From positions 48,829,501 to 48,893,500 of the forward strand of contig JANCRA010000001.1 in the NCBI GenBank assembly GCA_024362935.1: a DNA stretch of 64,000 nt, read 5' to 3'. A model generated the notes under the pieces. That model was not told the origin of the DNA and made no database searches. It saw nothing but the letters and a program-made list of their open reading frames with translations. The translations under genes and the position numbers were made by a program. The number at the start of each line of letters is the position of its first letter. The stretch's first letter is position 1. Below are positions 37,251 to 51,198 of the stretch, piece after piece. The stretch is from Setophaga petechia. Taxonomy: Eukaryota; Chordata; Aves; Passeriformes; Parulidae.

Positions 37251-40200
37251 AAAAGCTGCCTATATCCAGCCCTGCTTTTCTGATAACAGAAACCCAGTGC
37301 TGGGCACAGGACAAACTACACTCTGCAAGGACTGGCACAGCTCGGAAAAATGGGAAGGAAAAGGATGGTTACAGACTTGCAATGCAGTACTAATGCAATT
37401 CAAAACAGAGACAAACTATTCCTATAGCTACTTATACCACCTGCTTTAGAGTCCAAGACTCTTATCATTTGTCACTTGGAGCTCTCTGACAAACCTACTA
37501 TATATTCACTAGCTTTGTACATTTTTTAGCTTGTGATTTTTTTGGTTCCTAATTCTTATTTCTTTTATTCCTATCCCTTCATTTGCTTTATTAATCCTAA
37601 ACCCTGTTAGCGTCACAGGTAATAATGGACTCTGAACAGCATTTCTCTTAAATCATAACTAAGAGCAAAAACTGCAGGTAGAATTATTTCAGCAGTAAGG
37701 CACAAGTCTTCAGGCTAAGAAAAGGAAAGGCAAAACTAAAAGGCAGTACAAATTGTGCTCTTGAAAAACTACCTTCCTCTTTCTGATAAAACAGGTAACA
37801 AACTAAAGTACTCAAACCTATTTATCAGAAACTGAAAAAAATGGCACTAGAAAACCAACTCTGATTGAGTTTGAGTGGTTAGCTATCTTAAATACTGAAG
37901 TGAGGTTATTTCCTAATTCATAATGCCCATTGTTTCCTAGAATTGACACTAACATTACTTAAATGTCATTGTGCTTAAGTCTAAACTACTTGCATGCCAC
38001 CCCTCTCAAGTGTATGCTTTCCCAGAAGCACAGCAGTTACACATTCCACTATGCTCATCTTTATCCCCCTCACTCTGGGTAATATTTTTCTTCATGAGGA
38101 ATTCCCTCTTGTGAGGTCTTATCTCCATATCCAGGCCCCTTCCAAGTCATACATAAATTTCTCTCAAGGGAACGAGTCTCTGCTGCAGGATAGAGGCTGA
38201 TTAGGTAATCATCATCAGGGCAAAGCAGGACAGGAAAATCTCTACAAAACCTCATTTTGTGCCCTGGGAATGCATTCCTTGCTAAAGGAACGAATTCTGA
38301 AATGGAATGTAGAAAGCAGGAATGAGAAAATTAGGACATGCAATTAAGAAGGGGAAAAAAAAAGTACAGAGCGAATGAGTGACAGAGCAGGCATTCAGAG
38401 TTAGCAGAAGCACTGGAGGCACTCCATCCTGTGGATGAGGTCAGGAACCAGTTGACGTCAATGACTAAGGCATCCAAAATCCTGTACTTCACCCATCTGC
38501 CTCCACCCCAATGCCAAAAGTATGCCTTACAATCATCTGCAAGGAGGAAGCAGTGGGAGAACACCCCAGCAGTCTGGCCTTCCACAGTGGTAGGAGGTTA
38601 CAAAGTAAAGCATCAACACCAACTGGTTTGCCCTAAATCCTTCCTTTGACTGCTGTAATCAGAGTTTCCTGTGAGCAATTTCCAGTTATTTCATCCCACA
38701 CCATCCAGAACAGACGTATGAACTGATCTGGGCTGTCAACTGCAACAGCAGCAGTTTTCATCAGCTCAGACATCAAAACTAATTAATGTAATTTTAAGTT
38801 TCAATGATCAGCAGTTTGTATACTTTAAAGCTGAAGTGGAGATGCGTCAATGGAGGAAAATACTCCCACAGAGGAGCTACTCCACTGGCCAGTGAGTTTC
38901 ACATTCCCTTTGACATACGAGGGATGGTGATACTTTCATCCAGAGAGATAGTGCAAGAATTCAAGCCTCCAAGCTTTAAGTGTACACCTCATGGAAACCC
39001 TCTTTAGGTTTTCACATTGAAAGTGAACTGCATTTCTAGACATTTACATAAAATTTGTTCTTTCAGTCAAAAACACCTACTCATCTGTATTTTGTTCATA
39101 AGCTCAATTATTTAATCAGCAGTTCAGAAGTTTTACAAACCACCCAAAAAAGGTTCTGAGGGTAGTAATCTCTAGCTTAAAAATTATAACTTATGCAATA
39201 ATTGCATACTGCAAAGAGAAAAGGGGATGGAGCATCTCTACATTTTCAGGGCTAGAGTTAGCACTACTAAAGCACTTGATTTACTGATGGAATTTGGCTG
39301 TCTGGTAAAGGCCTGTTTCTATTTGAGTTCTCTGGATGCCACACAAACATCTCTGCTGGTCAGTTCTCTTAGGCTAACAATCACTGGCTCGTGCATCTTT
39401 GAGACAAAGTAGAAAGTTGTCTGGGAAAGGTCAACTGTCTCCTCCAAGCAAGTCTGTGATTCCTTCTTCCTGGTAACAAATCTGAAGAACCAAAACTGCA
39501 AGGTGCTGAGCTGTGATGTACATCAACACAGGCTGAGCCTTATGCAAGAGTCATCTTATGGTAACAATTTATATGCCCACAACTGCACTTTTCCTTGAGT
39601 GTTTTTCCAGGGCCAAGGCCTGGGTTATTAGTATTTACAGGATTACAATCGATTTGCACAATGCCAAACTAATTTAATTTACAAATTATGCTCTCAAAGA
39701 AGATTCATGTACGCCCCAGCTACAGTGACTTTGATTCTAGCCAGCTGCCAAAATATGACAGCTGGAAAGTGGAGAGAAGAGAATGTATTCATAGCTGACA
39801 GAAGTGGTTATTTAGTAAGCATTCAGTGGCAGTTTTCACAGCTTAGTACGCTGACAGACATGTCCTAGCAAGTCTGGCTTCAGCACTTCAGCCTGTACTG
39901 TCCCCAGGTATCTGCCACCACTGTGACAGCAGACCCAGTCCCTGTGGCCAAGCCTGCTGGTCTGAGAGAACCTCTGCTGCACCAGTCCCACCTACTATCC
40001 CTGTTTAGGGCACTGATGGAGGAAGAACTTCATCTGGGGATTTGGCTTTAAGCTCCATCACAAAAATGCAAGCACAGGTTTTCTTCTGCCAACCTTCTTC
40101 AGCAGTGAACAGTGAGTGACAGGGGTGTGGGCCAATTCACATCCAAGAAGACTATTTGGTACTACATAAGCTTATTCCCACTTCTGAGAGTGCAAATATT

Positions 40201-40565
40201 TGGGGAGGGGGGGCCCTTCCTCACACCTCTCAGCATTAAAAGAAGATTTAAAGGAGACAGGAGCTCAGGCAGCCAGGTGGGATGCAAGGTTCTCCAACCA
40301 TTACTGCTTCCTCTGCAAGGCTGTTTGTGGCCCCTGATGACTATTTACACTACACTTGATCAAGTCATGACTCCAACAATCAGTCCCCTACAAAGAACCA
40401 GTGCACCATCCCCCAAGGGCTAAATATATTCTGAATCTGTATTTTGGGGGTTGCCTTTTCATTTCTAAACAATTGCTAGCATACTACCCGAAGAACACTC
40501 TCAATTCAGTCTATATTCAAAACACTGAATTGAGGAGCAGCTGCAGAAAGCCAAGGGAAGAACTG

Positions 40566-41238
40566 TCTCAAATTCAACTAAGGGTCCTGCACCTGAGGAA
40601 GAACAACCCCATGCACCAGCACAGACTGGGGGCTGATCTGCTGGAGAGCAGTTCTGTGGAGAAGGATGTGGGGGGGTCGTGGTGGACACCAAGCTGTCCA
40701 TGAGCCAGTAGGGTGCCCTGGGTCAAGTGGATCCTGAGCTAGGAAGAGCATGGACAGCAGGTCGAGGGGAGTGATCCTGCCCCTCTACTCAGTCCTGAGG
40801 CACACCTGGAGCACTGTGCCCAGTTCTGGATTCCTCAGGACAAGAGAGACATGGAGCTCCTGGAGCAGGTCCAGTGGAGGGTGACAAAGATGATCAAGGG
40901 ACTGAAGCATCTCTCAAACAGGAAAGGCTGAGGGAGCTGGGCCTGTTCAGCCTCAAGGAGAAATAACCAAGAGGGGACCTCACCAATGTCAGAAACAGAT
41001 GCACAGAAGTTCCACATCAATGTGAGGAAGAACTTCTCTACTGTGTGGGTGACCAAGCACCGGAACAGGTTGCCCAGAGAGGTTGCGGCGTGTCCCTCAC
41101 TGGAGATATCCAAGAACCATCTGGACCCAATCCTGTGCAACGTGCTCTGGGATGACACTGCCTGAGCAGGGAGGTTGGACCAGCTGACACACTGTAGTCC
41201 TTTCCAATCTGACCCATTCTGTGATTCTATGAATCTAT
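40566..41238 (+). mobile_element. CR1 LINE 3' fragment, about 670 bp
   Basis: It runs from AATTCAACTAAGGGTCCTGC through CTGGGGGCTGATCTGCTGGA, the CCAGTTCTGGATTCCTCAGG and GAGGGAGCTGGGCCTGTTCA segments, and ends CCCATTCTGTGATTCTATGA. The upstream part corresponds to the end of the CR1 reverse transcriptase frame, broken by stops and frameshifts; the downstream part is the 3'UTR. Orientation is antisense to PDLIM5. Confidence 0.95.
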
Positions 41239-43056
41239 CAAGAGGTCTTTGATGATAAAATTTTACAAGGCTTCCATTTCCCTATCAGTCAAATAAAAGC
41301 AAGCCCAACCCTACTTCCACAAGCTCTATGGTTTGTAAATCTCCTCTGACTTTTTGTTTTTGTCCTTCCTTTTAAAGGCATTAGGTAAAGAAAATTAGAA
41401 CAGCACAGAAGGTATTGCTCAGATACACATGTAAATTGTAGATAAACAATCCCATGAACCTGTCACCCCATGTCTTCCACAATGTAATGCAAAGTCCAGA
41501 ACCACAAAGAGAAGAGGTAGAAAACACTGGACTCAAAACTACAGCTGGCTTGTCATGCATAAGATGCACATTAAACAGAAAAATCTTTAATAGCAGATGC
41601 ACTATAAACTTTGAGATTGAGCTCCTCTGCTTGGCAGAGGGAGCTTTTGCACAGCAAAGGTGCTTTTGTTTTTCAAGGGTTCTGAACAAAATATTCTATA
41701 GCTAGAGTTTCCACCAAAGTGATACAATCTTTTTAATAACAAAAATACACCTTTGTGTGTGCCTTTTTTATATTTACAGCATTTTGCCTTGGCTCTACCG
41801 AATTTCTTTTAAAAAATCTCAAATGACATTGCTACCAATACAGCATCACACTTAGAGACACTTGGGATCCTTTTCTCCACAGTCTGAATAAATTTAGGGT
41901 GCAAGAATAACTAAACATAATCCAATTACATTCATAAATACAAAAGCTAAATAAACAGGGAATTTTACCCTCCAGAAATTGATGCATTCTACATTAATCC
42001 AGGCTTAGCATCTAAATCACTAGTCAGGTCTTCAAAAGAACTATTAAATAATTAGCACAAAATAAAATTTTCTGTTGCCTTCCCAGGGCAAGTACTTCAC
42101 ACTGTTTTATTACTTGTCAGGGAAAAAAAGTAGATACTGAGTTAGATCACTCCTTAATATAGCCCAGGATAAGTCAAACTTCTTTCATATCCAGTTAACA
42201 CGCAAACCATTTGACCTTTCCAACAGGACTACTAGAGACCTGGCAAGATCTACTTTTTAGCCTATGGGACTTCACACAAGGCATTACATTTTACTTCAGG
42301 GCTTTGCTACAGGCACAGCTGACAGCAGTTGCAAGAGTTCATTCGTTCAAATACTTTCAACTATCTCTTACATCTACTAAACTTAACTGTTTAAGTTGAA
42401 GTTTCAAATGAAAAAGTAACTCAAAATGAGAAAAAACATGCAATACTAACCCATAGTGGTAAAATATTATGGACTATTCCACTTGAAATATTCTGGTCTG
42501 CAAGTCTCTGTGCTCTGTGGCTACCTACTCAGTAGTTTTGGTGTAAAGTACAGTTTTTAGTGCACCACTTATTAATCTGCTTTAAGGGTGTGTATCATGA
42601 TAAGATCATCAGCTTACTGCATGTCATTTTCCCCATACTACCCCTCTACTCAGGATAGCATACCCAAGCAGCTACACAAAACTGCACTGGTGTCTTGAAG
42701 TGACAAAAGATGAAAAACCACTGTGTGTGGGACACCACCCAAGTAACTGACAGTGTTGAAAGGAGAGCAATGAAAGAAGCAAATAAATGGGAAGAGGGAC
42801 GCAACCCTTATCTGCTCTTCTAAGAAAAGATAGTACCTCCCTCTGCAAATTCAGCTTGAGGACCTCACATAGCAAGGGAACCTGAAGAGGTACTTCTGTC
42901 ATATTTTCACTGCTGTCACTGCCCTGAAGACCTGAGTCATTCAAACTCATAGAACACTGCCCTTAGCAGTGGCTTCCATCCCTCCTGACTCTACTCTTGT
43001 AACAGCCACCTGTAGAAGCAAACTAACTCAGCAGAACAATGGGTTGAGGCGTGAAT

Positions 43057-43830
43057 GAGGTTCAACAAGGAGAAGTTCCTGTGCTTGGGTCACAATAACC
43101 CCATGAAGTGTGACAGACTGGGGGCAGAGTGGCTGGAAAATAGCCTTGTGGAAAAGCACCTGGAGGTGCTGGTTGACAGCAGCTGAACAAGAGCCAAAGT
43201 GTGCCAGTGTGTGCCAACAGGGCTAATGGCATCCTGGCTTGTGTCAGAAACAGTGGGGCCAGCAGGACCAAGGAAGGGATTGTACCCCTGTACTCATGAC
43301 TGGTGGGGCCACACCTTGAATCCTGTGTCCAGTTTTGGGCCCCTCATTACAAGAAAGACACTGAGGTGCCAGAGGGTGTCTGGAAAAGGGCAAGGGAGCT
43401 GATGAAGGGTCTGGAGCACAAGTCTCATGGGGAGCAGTGGGAGGAGCCAGAGGTGTTTAACCTGGAGGAAAGGGAGCTCAGGGGCACCTTACTGCTCTCT
43501 CAACAGCTACCTGAAAGGAGGCTGTACTAAGGTGAGAGTCACCTTCTCCCAACAAACAAGAAGGACAAGACGAAACGGCCTCAAGTTGTTCCAAGTTTAC
43601 ATCGGATATATAAAAAATTCTTCACCAAAGGGATTATTAAGCATTGGAACAGGCTGCCCAAGAAAGTGGTTAAGAAAGTGGTTGAGTCACCATCCCTGGA
43701 GACATTTAAAAGATGTGTAGATGTGGCACTTCAGGACATGGTTTAGTGGTGGACTTGGCACTGCTGAGTTAGTGGTTGGACTCGACGATCTTATAGGACT
43801 TTTCCAACCTAAATGATTCAATGATTCTAT
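43057..43830 (+). mobile_element. CR1 LINE 3' fragment, about 775 bp
   Basis: It begins near GAGGTTCAACAAGGAGAAGT, includes ATGGCATCCTGGCTTGTGTC and the GGAGGAAAGGGAGCTCAGGG segment, and ends AAATGATTCAATGATTCTAT. It includes a small internal duplication (AAGAAAGTGGTT twice at about 43662-43682). It covers the degenerate C-terminal part of the CR1 reverse-transcriptase frame plus the 3'UTR. Its 3' end matches the subfamily of the 13.2 kb copy. Confidence 0.95.
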
Positions 43831-45317
43831 TCCTCATATTTGTTCAAACTAACCTCAGCCTCAATTTTCATTTTTTATGACCACTGGCAGGAAGAATATC
43901 ACCTTTCCCATATTTCCACTGCCTTAGGCATATGAGAAACAGTTTTCTCTCACACTTTCCCTTATATTGGTAACATATGAAATCTATTCTTAAAAAGTCA
44001 AAACAAATAATAATTAAAAAGAAAAAAAGCCAACAATGTTATCTCCTGGCTCCATACCAAAGCCAAACAAACAAACCTTTCAACACCATGTCTCTTCTCA
44101 CAATGCCTTTTGATAGCCATCGGCCAATGAATAATGAGAAAAACAGTTACACTAAAAATAGCATCTCCAAATGGTGGGGAAGTCGACAGAAGCTGTCAGG
44201 CCTCCAGGGTGAGATACTTGCAAAGAAAACATGCCTAATATTTTGCAGTTACTATTCAATAAATGCTCCTGTCTTTTGGCCTCTGGAAGGACTGCCAATT
44301 TTGCATCTGCTCTGAGCATCTAATCAGAGTTTATTTTTTCACTACATCTGTCTTTGAGAATAGATACTGCAAAAAATACTTTAGCTTTTCCATCATGAAA
44401 TATTTAGCTTATATTCCTCATACTGTAACTAAACCGTCACTTACGAGGGAAAAAAGAAGAACCAGCATTTTTTAATGTAAAAAGAATGTGCTTACACATA
44501 ACATCAGACATCCCTCAGCTAGAAACTCTTTAGTTCCTTTTTCTCCCAGTACAGCCAGCTTCACCTTTGGTGGAATGACATCAGCAGAGGAACTGTTTTT
44601 TTTTAAATTTTCTTCCTACTCAGTCTGAAGAGGCTGTCTAACCAACAAGGTCACGAACAGAACAAGATGCAGACACTTTTCTTACGCCTCTTCTCCCCCA
44701 TGCCCTCCCTTCTTCCCAAGCCCACACACCAGTGCTGGTCTGTCATTCTTTAAACCACACAACAGAACAGACAAGGGAAGGGAAACAAATGGACAGAGGA
44801 AACAGCCCTTTTCCCAATTTTCAGCACAAAGATGTTAAACCACAGTGAGACAAGAGGCAGTCAGGAAATTACAGCCATACCAATGGATCTTTCTTTCCAT
44901 CTTTAGGTTAAACTGAGGAGCTCTCTAAAGACAGTTGCTTGCAATTACACTAACTCTGAAGCACTAGCCAGCACTTTTAGGACTTTCTCAACACTTGCTC
45001 TGATTAAACTACTTGTGCAGCTGGGAACTTTGTAATTATCCAAAGGAAAACCTCTGCTCCTTCAGGACTTGGTGCACAGAGGATGTAGACTTTGGCACCA
45101 GTAGCTCATTTGTCATTGTCAGTATATTCTTCAGTAAACCACATGTTTTAAACAACATTAAACTGAACAGAATAACACTTCTTGCTTGGTATCTTGGTAA
45201 ATCCCATTCATTTCATAAGTACTGAGAGCTCCTGTAAAATACAGCATTTGCTTTCCCAGAAGCAGCATCAGCAGGTACAGGCTGTGATGTCTGACAGCAT
45301 CTCTGACCTGTGCCAGG

Positions 45318-46240
45318 AAGTTACAGAATTACTGAAAGGTTGGGATTAGAAGGGATGTCTGGAGAGCACCTGGTTCAACCCTGCTGCTAAAGCAGCTAAC
45401 TTGTGACAGCTAGCACAGGATTCTGTCCAGGTGGGTATTGACTATTTCCAGAGAAGGAGACTACACAGCCTGTCTCACTGGCCTGTTCCAGTGCTCTGCT
45501 ACACTTGAAATAAAGAAGATTTTCCTCATATTGAGATGGAGCTTCCTGTGCTTCAGTTTGTGTCTGTTGTCCCTTGTCCTGGGCACAGGCTACGTCTTCT
45601 CCAGGTTGAACTCTCTTGAACTCCCCTCAAAAAGTGATGCTCCAGTCCCCTACTCATCTTCACAGCCCTTTGTTGGACCCCCCCAACATTTACTTGTCTT
45701 GTACTGAGGAGCCCAGAACTGGGCACAGCACTCCAGATGCAGCCTCACCCAGGTATCAGTACAGGAGCACAATCACATTGCTCTTCCTAACACACCCCAG
45801 GATACTGCTGGTCTTCTTGGCCACCAAGACACACTGCTGGCTCATGGAGTTTGCTGTCCTGCAGGTCCTTCTTGGCAGTGCTGCTCTCCAGCTGGTGCAC
45901 AGCATTGTTCTTCCCCAGGGGCAGGACCCTGTATCAGGGCTCTGTTGAACTTCATTATGTTCCTCTCTGCTCAACACTCCAGCCTAACCAGATCTCTCTG
46001 AATGGCAGTTCAGCCTACTGTTGTGTCAGCCACTCTTCCCAGTTTTCTACCATCAGCAAGCTTGTTGAGGGGACACTCCATCCCTTCATCCAGGTCACTG
46101 ATGAATAAGCTGAACAGGACTGGACCCAGGATTGATTCTTGGGGAAGACCACTGGCTGCAGGCCTCTAATTAGACTCTGTGCCATTGATCACAGCCCTGA
46201 GCTCTGACATTCGGCCAGTTCCCAATCCACCTCAGCTGCA
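45318..46240 (-). mobile_element. CR1 LINE fragment in gene-sense orientation, about 920 bp
   Basis: This is the longest CR1 copy here and, besides the flank copies at 60-61 kb, the only one on the minus strand. On the + strand it reads as reverse-complement CR1: TTACAGAATTACTGAAAGGT (decayed terminal repeat), then GAGAAGGAGACTACACAGCC, GAGCCCAGAACTGGGCACAG, TTCTTGGCCACCAAGACACA and AACAGGACTGGACCCAGGAT. The right-hand part corresponds to the C-terminal region of the reverse-transcriptase frame, interrupted by stops. It has the same sense as PDLIM5, unlike the five + strand copies. Confidence 0.94.
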
Positions 46241-49140
46241 GCACTGGAATGCATCTTCAGCTGCATTTTGTGCAAACCATCACAACTCAGTAACAAATCA
46301 ACCCAGCATACCAATGGCAGCAGCTGCCAGTTAGGGTTTAGTTCGGAGCTCTCAGCAGCTTCCAGGATGAAGCGTAAAGTTACTGACACAATTATCACTG
46401 GCCAGGCCAGCAGTTCTAATGTTTCTCTCCTATTCACATACCTGCTTGAAAGACTATTTCCCCAGCCCTCCATTAAAATAACTTATTTCATACTTCCACA
46501 AAACTTGATTTTACTGGAAATGACACACACAGCTTAATAAAATAATTCATACATACACAAGGGCAAGAGGCTCAGCCAGACTCTAGTCAGCCAATGTTAA
46601 CATGCTCCAGGTCCACTCAAAACATCATTTTCCTTTTATTGTCTTCTCAGTATTTTCATACATATTAATGACCTCCCAATATCAGCATAAAGAACGTCAG
46701 GATGTTCATGTGGGATGAGTATTGAGCAGCTGATGTGCTGTACTTGCACATTCCCTACTTCATCCCAAGGTGAACTGCTCTCCCACCTACTCCTTGAGTG
46801 TATTTTTTGCCAACAGACTTGAGTCATAAGTATTTTGTCAACTATAAGCTTGCAACTTCAACACAAAAACATCCTTGAAACAGCTGAAATAATGAAAACT
46901 GAGAAAACTGCAAACCCAAGTGGTTATTTCTGAGGTAGGAGTGGTGTTTGTTTGTTTTGGGTATTTTGAAGAAGAAAAGTAATCAGTGAAGCAGAAAGAA
47001 GCTGTGGGAAACACACTGAAAGAAGCTGCAGTAGTAAAACAGAGCTGTCAGGTCAAGCATTTCAACACAACTGTATTCCATTTAATTCCTACAGCAAAAG
47101 AAAAACAAACAGCAAAACATCTTCTGAAAGACAATAGCTCAATTTGTCACCAGGATTCAACAAGAAAGTAACTTAAATATAGGAAAACATCTGATGTATT
47201 TACATTAGGTGGGAGGGTATATATTGCCTATAGACTATCTAATCTTCAAACTATAGCTTTGCTTAGTATTTCCTTGTTTCTAGTCATGAATATTGCCATA
47301 AAACAGAGAGAAGTACCTTTTAGAGACTACATCACAAATATTTTAATAAGCTACTAACATGTCAAGTACACAATTGGAACAAGTATCCCAATCTCTCACA
47401 GGTCATCCCAAAATAACGGATACATCATCAATACCAAACAACATTTATTTCAACCTGCAGAGGACAGCAGTTTTGACCGTTCTAATGTTAGCCATGCTAA
47501 CTGAGATTATTCTGGCTTTGTTAAAGAATCATGGGGAACTCATCAACTCACCAAAAAGTAAAGCAAATATATTATTACTTCAAAGTTGAAAGAAGCATAG
47601 ATAGTTTTAAAAGCTACTGTATTGCACTTCAATAAAATAAATGTTGTAAATACAATTAACCCCAAATTCTGTTAATATAGAATTTAGCATGCCTGAGAGC
47701 CACTTCATGAATCCTACCTAGCAATATATTGGAGTACTTCATTTCCAAAAATACATTTGTTCCTTTTATTGAATGAGAATAACCTGCTGCGCAAACAAAT
47801 CTTCTTCTCATCTCCTCTAGCTTGCCCTTCTTTTTTTTGTTTTTACATCACAGTATACATCTTGAAGGAATAAGGACATCAGTTGCTTCTTAACATAAAC
47901 CACCATGAGGAAACAATAAGAACAGCAACTCAGAATAATCCAAGTTTGCACACCTGGCCTCTAATAATTTCTATATACATCACTGCAGGCCAGTTGCTCA
48001 CAGTTTGCAATCTCTCACACAAATGCCACCTCAGAATTCACTACCTGGAAGTCCCACAGTACACTGACATGTGGCAGCCTGAGCGACTTTAACACTTGGC
48101 TGTTAATAAACCTCAACCCTCCCTTTATCCCTTTTTACTTTCAGAGCAACTTCCTTCCCAGGGGCCCTTGCTTCATGGGAACCATACCGCCCATCACACT
48201 CCCACCACCCTGCAGCAGCTTCCCAGAGTTAAATTCCTGACCTGTGCAGTGGCACTCTGCAGGGCTCAGACAAGTGCCTTCACCAGGCAGGGAGGAGGAC
48301 TGGGAAAACCCACCCTGGTGAAGTCCAGCCAGATACAAGTTCATGAAACAAATGGCACATGCATTTGTGTTATATGGACATGTATACATGTAATGTATGC
48401 ACACATAACTGTGTGCATATACAGTGTATACCTACTTATTACATACTGCTATATGTAATAACCATCACATCACAGCAACCCAGCATCACGTTTATTGCTT
48501 CCCATGAAATGTGTACAGCTGTATAATTAAACATAGCAACTTTACAGCACTCAGCTATATAAAGTGACTGACATTACCCTGCAATAACTGTTGCTATTGG
48601 TTAAGTAGTTCTGACTAGTCTGCAATATACTAATTTATGGCAAGTCAAACACTACTCCTGAACTAATGTTAATCTTAGCTGACCATAAGAATTTCAACTA
48701 AAGGACACAAAACAGGCTCATTTTACCCTTCAGAGGCAACAAGGAATACGCCCATTTAAACTGTACCCTGTTCAAACTCAAGTGACTTAGTAAAAACTTT
48801 CTTTGAGGAACTGTGAGATCTTAATTTGTTCAAATCATTAGTGAAGAGATTAACTTTTCAGATAAACATCTTTAGAAACCAGTGTATTCTCTGTGTTTCA
48901 TAAACTACACTTTATTTAAACCTAATTTCAAGGAGTTTAAACTAAAGCAGGAAATTAGCCCTCAGCAGCCCAGTACTCAGCTTCAGCATCTAGAGGACAA
49001 ATTAAAAACAAAACCAAACCAAAGAGTCCTCCTTGCCAAGGAACATAATTATGCTGTCTCATTACTGTTTTGCTAATAATTTAATTAGCAGCCTTCAGAT
49101 ACAGGAAGGAATTTATGCTGCATCAGGAAAAGAACGGCTT

Positions 49141-49560
49141 GGGGGGGGGAATTGAACACAGTGTTCTAGCATACCAGGAACATGGGTGTTGAATTCTTCC
49201 AGTAAAAACCATCGGGCCAAAGCTGGATTGGCATACCAGAACTAAGCCCTTTTTTTGACCCAAAGGGCGGGGGGGGGAATAAAAAAAAGGCACCAGGCAG
49301 TCTAATACTCGCGTACTTTTAACTGCAAGTAGGAAGACACAGTGCAGGAGCGGTGCTGAGGTGAAGTGGAGATTGTGCTTCCCCGCCCATGAACAAATTA
49401 GAGTTCCAAAACCACACCAGACCCCGTCTTTCATTATGTTCTGCTCTTGTGGGCACTGACATTCGTCATTAGGGAATCCCATAACTGAGGCTTTTATAGG
49501 TAGCTCTTGAGGCCAATTCCTCCAGGCTACTCCATGCGACAGCGAATTTGATTCCTGCAA
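49141..49560 (-). promoter_or_regulatory. CpG-enriched block with a TATA motif, possible intronic promoter or LTR remnant
   Basis: About 420 bp, 1.6 kb downstream of exon 2, is richer in G, C and CpG than the intron around it. It carries two G-runs of nine bases (about 49141 and 49269). On the minus strand, CCTATAAAAGCC places a TATA box at 49498-49491, in the PDLIM5 sense. An open frame of 145 codons covers the block but has no recognisable domain. It could be an alternative promoter, an LTR fragment or chance. Confidence 0.25.
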
Positions 49561-51198
49561 TAAAGTTGTAGTCTAGGCTAATTCCAACATATGTTTCCTC
49601 TTTTAGATGGGAAGCCTGCTTATAGGCAGGCAGGACTGCAGTCTAGATCTCCAGGATAACAGAGGCCTGTACAAAAAAAGTATTACCCCTTCCCAAAGCT
49701 GGGAAGTATTACCCCTTCACATGGCTGACTGCCTATAGTGCTTAACTGCTAGTCAGTATCACATACAGGACCCTGTGCAGGCAAGCTCCTGTGCCTTTGT
49801 AAGCCCTTGTCATGAAAGCCCTTGTCCCAACAAATCAGTAGGGTTCCATCCACATCTCCACTTCAAATTTCTCATTAGCGTACAAGTAACCACCTACTGA
49901 ACAAGAAACTGAATTACAGTTCAGCTTTAAAGTCCTTGCAATCCAAGAATAAACTGCCTCTCAACCCCTTATTGCCTCAGATATTAACTGTCTTAATCAG
50001 TCTCCAGTCTATTTAAGCCATATAAAAAGAATTTTTCAGAGCCAAACTGTACTTTAATTTCACCAGCATAATCCACCAGTGGATAAGATAAACCAAGACT
50101 AAATGAACTGGAAGGGTTTGAAACACTACTTAAGATTAGCTAAAAATATCACCATGATGCATAAACCCAAATAGAAACCCGCTCCATCTCCCAGGGCAGT
50201 ATCAATTCTGCCATCCCAACAGGTGTAAAAAATAATTCATCTTTGTCACTAAACTCCATGAAAATGCAGAAGGGAGAGGAGAGCTGATGACAGAGGAGGG
50301 GCCATTTGTATATAAATGATTCCACCTGGCTAATCAGATTTAATGGTGTCAGGGTACAGAGCCATCAAAAGCCCATCCCATCACCCAGAGATTTCCAGTG
50401 ATCCTAGAAATTCAATATTGCAAAAAGTTTGTCCCTATATTTTATAAGTAAAGTGCTTCAGCGATCTGCAAAAGGCTTTGAAACTTAGCCCACAGTGAAA
50501 GACAAGCCTTGCTGAAAACAGTTTTAAAGTAGGAAACTAGACAGACAGTGCTGGGTACAAAGATCATATTTGTTTTGACTTAGTTCCTCAAATCCTTTGA
50601 ATACCAGTTCAGAGCACAAACTCTATAAAACACTCATGAGAAACTGGGACGTTCACTCAGGCACATATTGATGAACTGCTATTTACAAGTACTGTCATTT
50701 AAGTACTTTTTTATTACAAATGGTAGTATTTGCAATAAGAGGCACCATAAGATCCTCGAGCAGCTAAGAGCTGCTGAATAAACAAGTGTAACAAGAGTGA
50801 TTTTCCCCCCACTGCTTCCCATTTGAAATGCACAGGCTCAGCCCAGCAAAGTAAATTGCTTGTTTCCTGTCAGCCTTCAACCTCTGCATCCCTATTTTCT
50901 GGATGGGAACAGCGAAGGGAATTCGAGGGTAATTTCTTTTGTTATTTGAATAAACAAATGCAGATAAAACAACCATTTCAAATGAACAAGTCCTTCCTAA
51001 GCTAATTTTCTTGGAGCCTTTAAACAATAAGGATTTATTTTCCCCTTTCTATCCCTCACACCCCGACCCCCAACAGCCCTCCGTGCCACAGGGCAAGCTG
51101 AGCCCCAGTGTCGATAATTAATGGCTTTGTCTGAAGGTTGTGGGCTGGCCACAGCATAACAGATACCCACATGCAGGAAAAGAAGCAAATGCACTTAC

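Larger units (their letters stand above)
12077..51198 (-). other. PDLIM5: PDLIM5 intron 2, 39 kb, splitting the PDZ domain
   Basis: The ends are canonical (GTAAGT at 51198 and TTTTAG at 12077) and join phase 0 to phase 0. Contents are listed separately: six CR1 copies, LTR-like and duplicated sequence at about 15.2-16.1 kb, small tandem duplications, homopolymer tracts and two inverted repeats. In the stretches between these (12.1-13.2, 13.7-15.2, 16.5-20.2, 20.4-21.3, 21.4-31.6, 31.7-33.2, 34.9-40.5, 41.2-43.0, 43.8-45.3, 46.2-49.1 and 49.6-51.2 kb) I see ordinary AT-leaning intronic sequence with no convincing exon, RNA gene or domain. Confidence 0.85.

Noticed and set aside
43199..43720. 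Open frames of 67-97 codons on the + strand
   Set aside because: They fall inside a 5'-truncated CR1 fragment, and the reverse-transcriptase frame is broken among several frames.
45438..45948. Open frames of 89-110 codons on the + strand
   Set aside because: They are antisense readings of a minus-strand CR1 fragment, not genes.
48360..48435. Several small palindromes (TGTATACA-like words) suggesting a structured RNA
   Set aside because: They are short alternating purine-pyrimidine words in a low-complexity stretch, with no single long stem.
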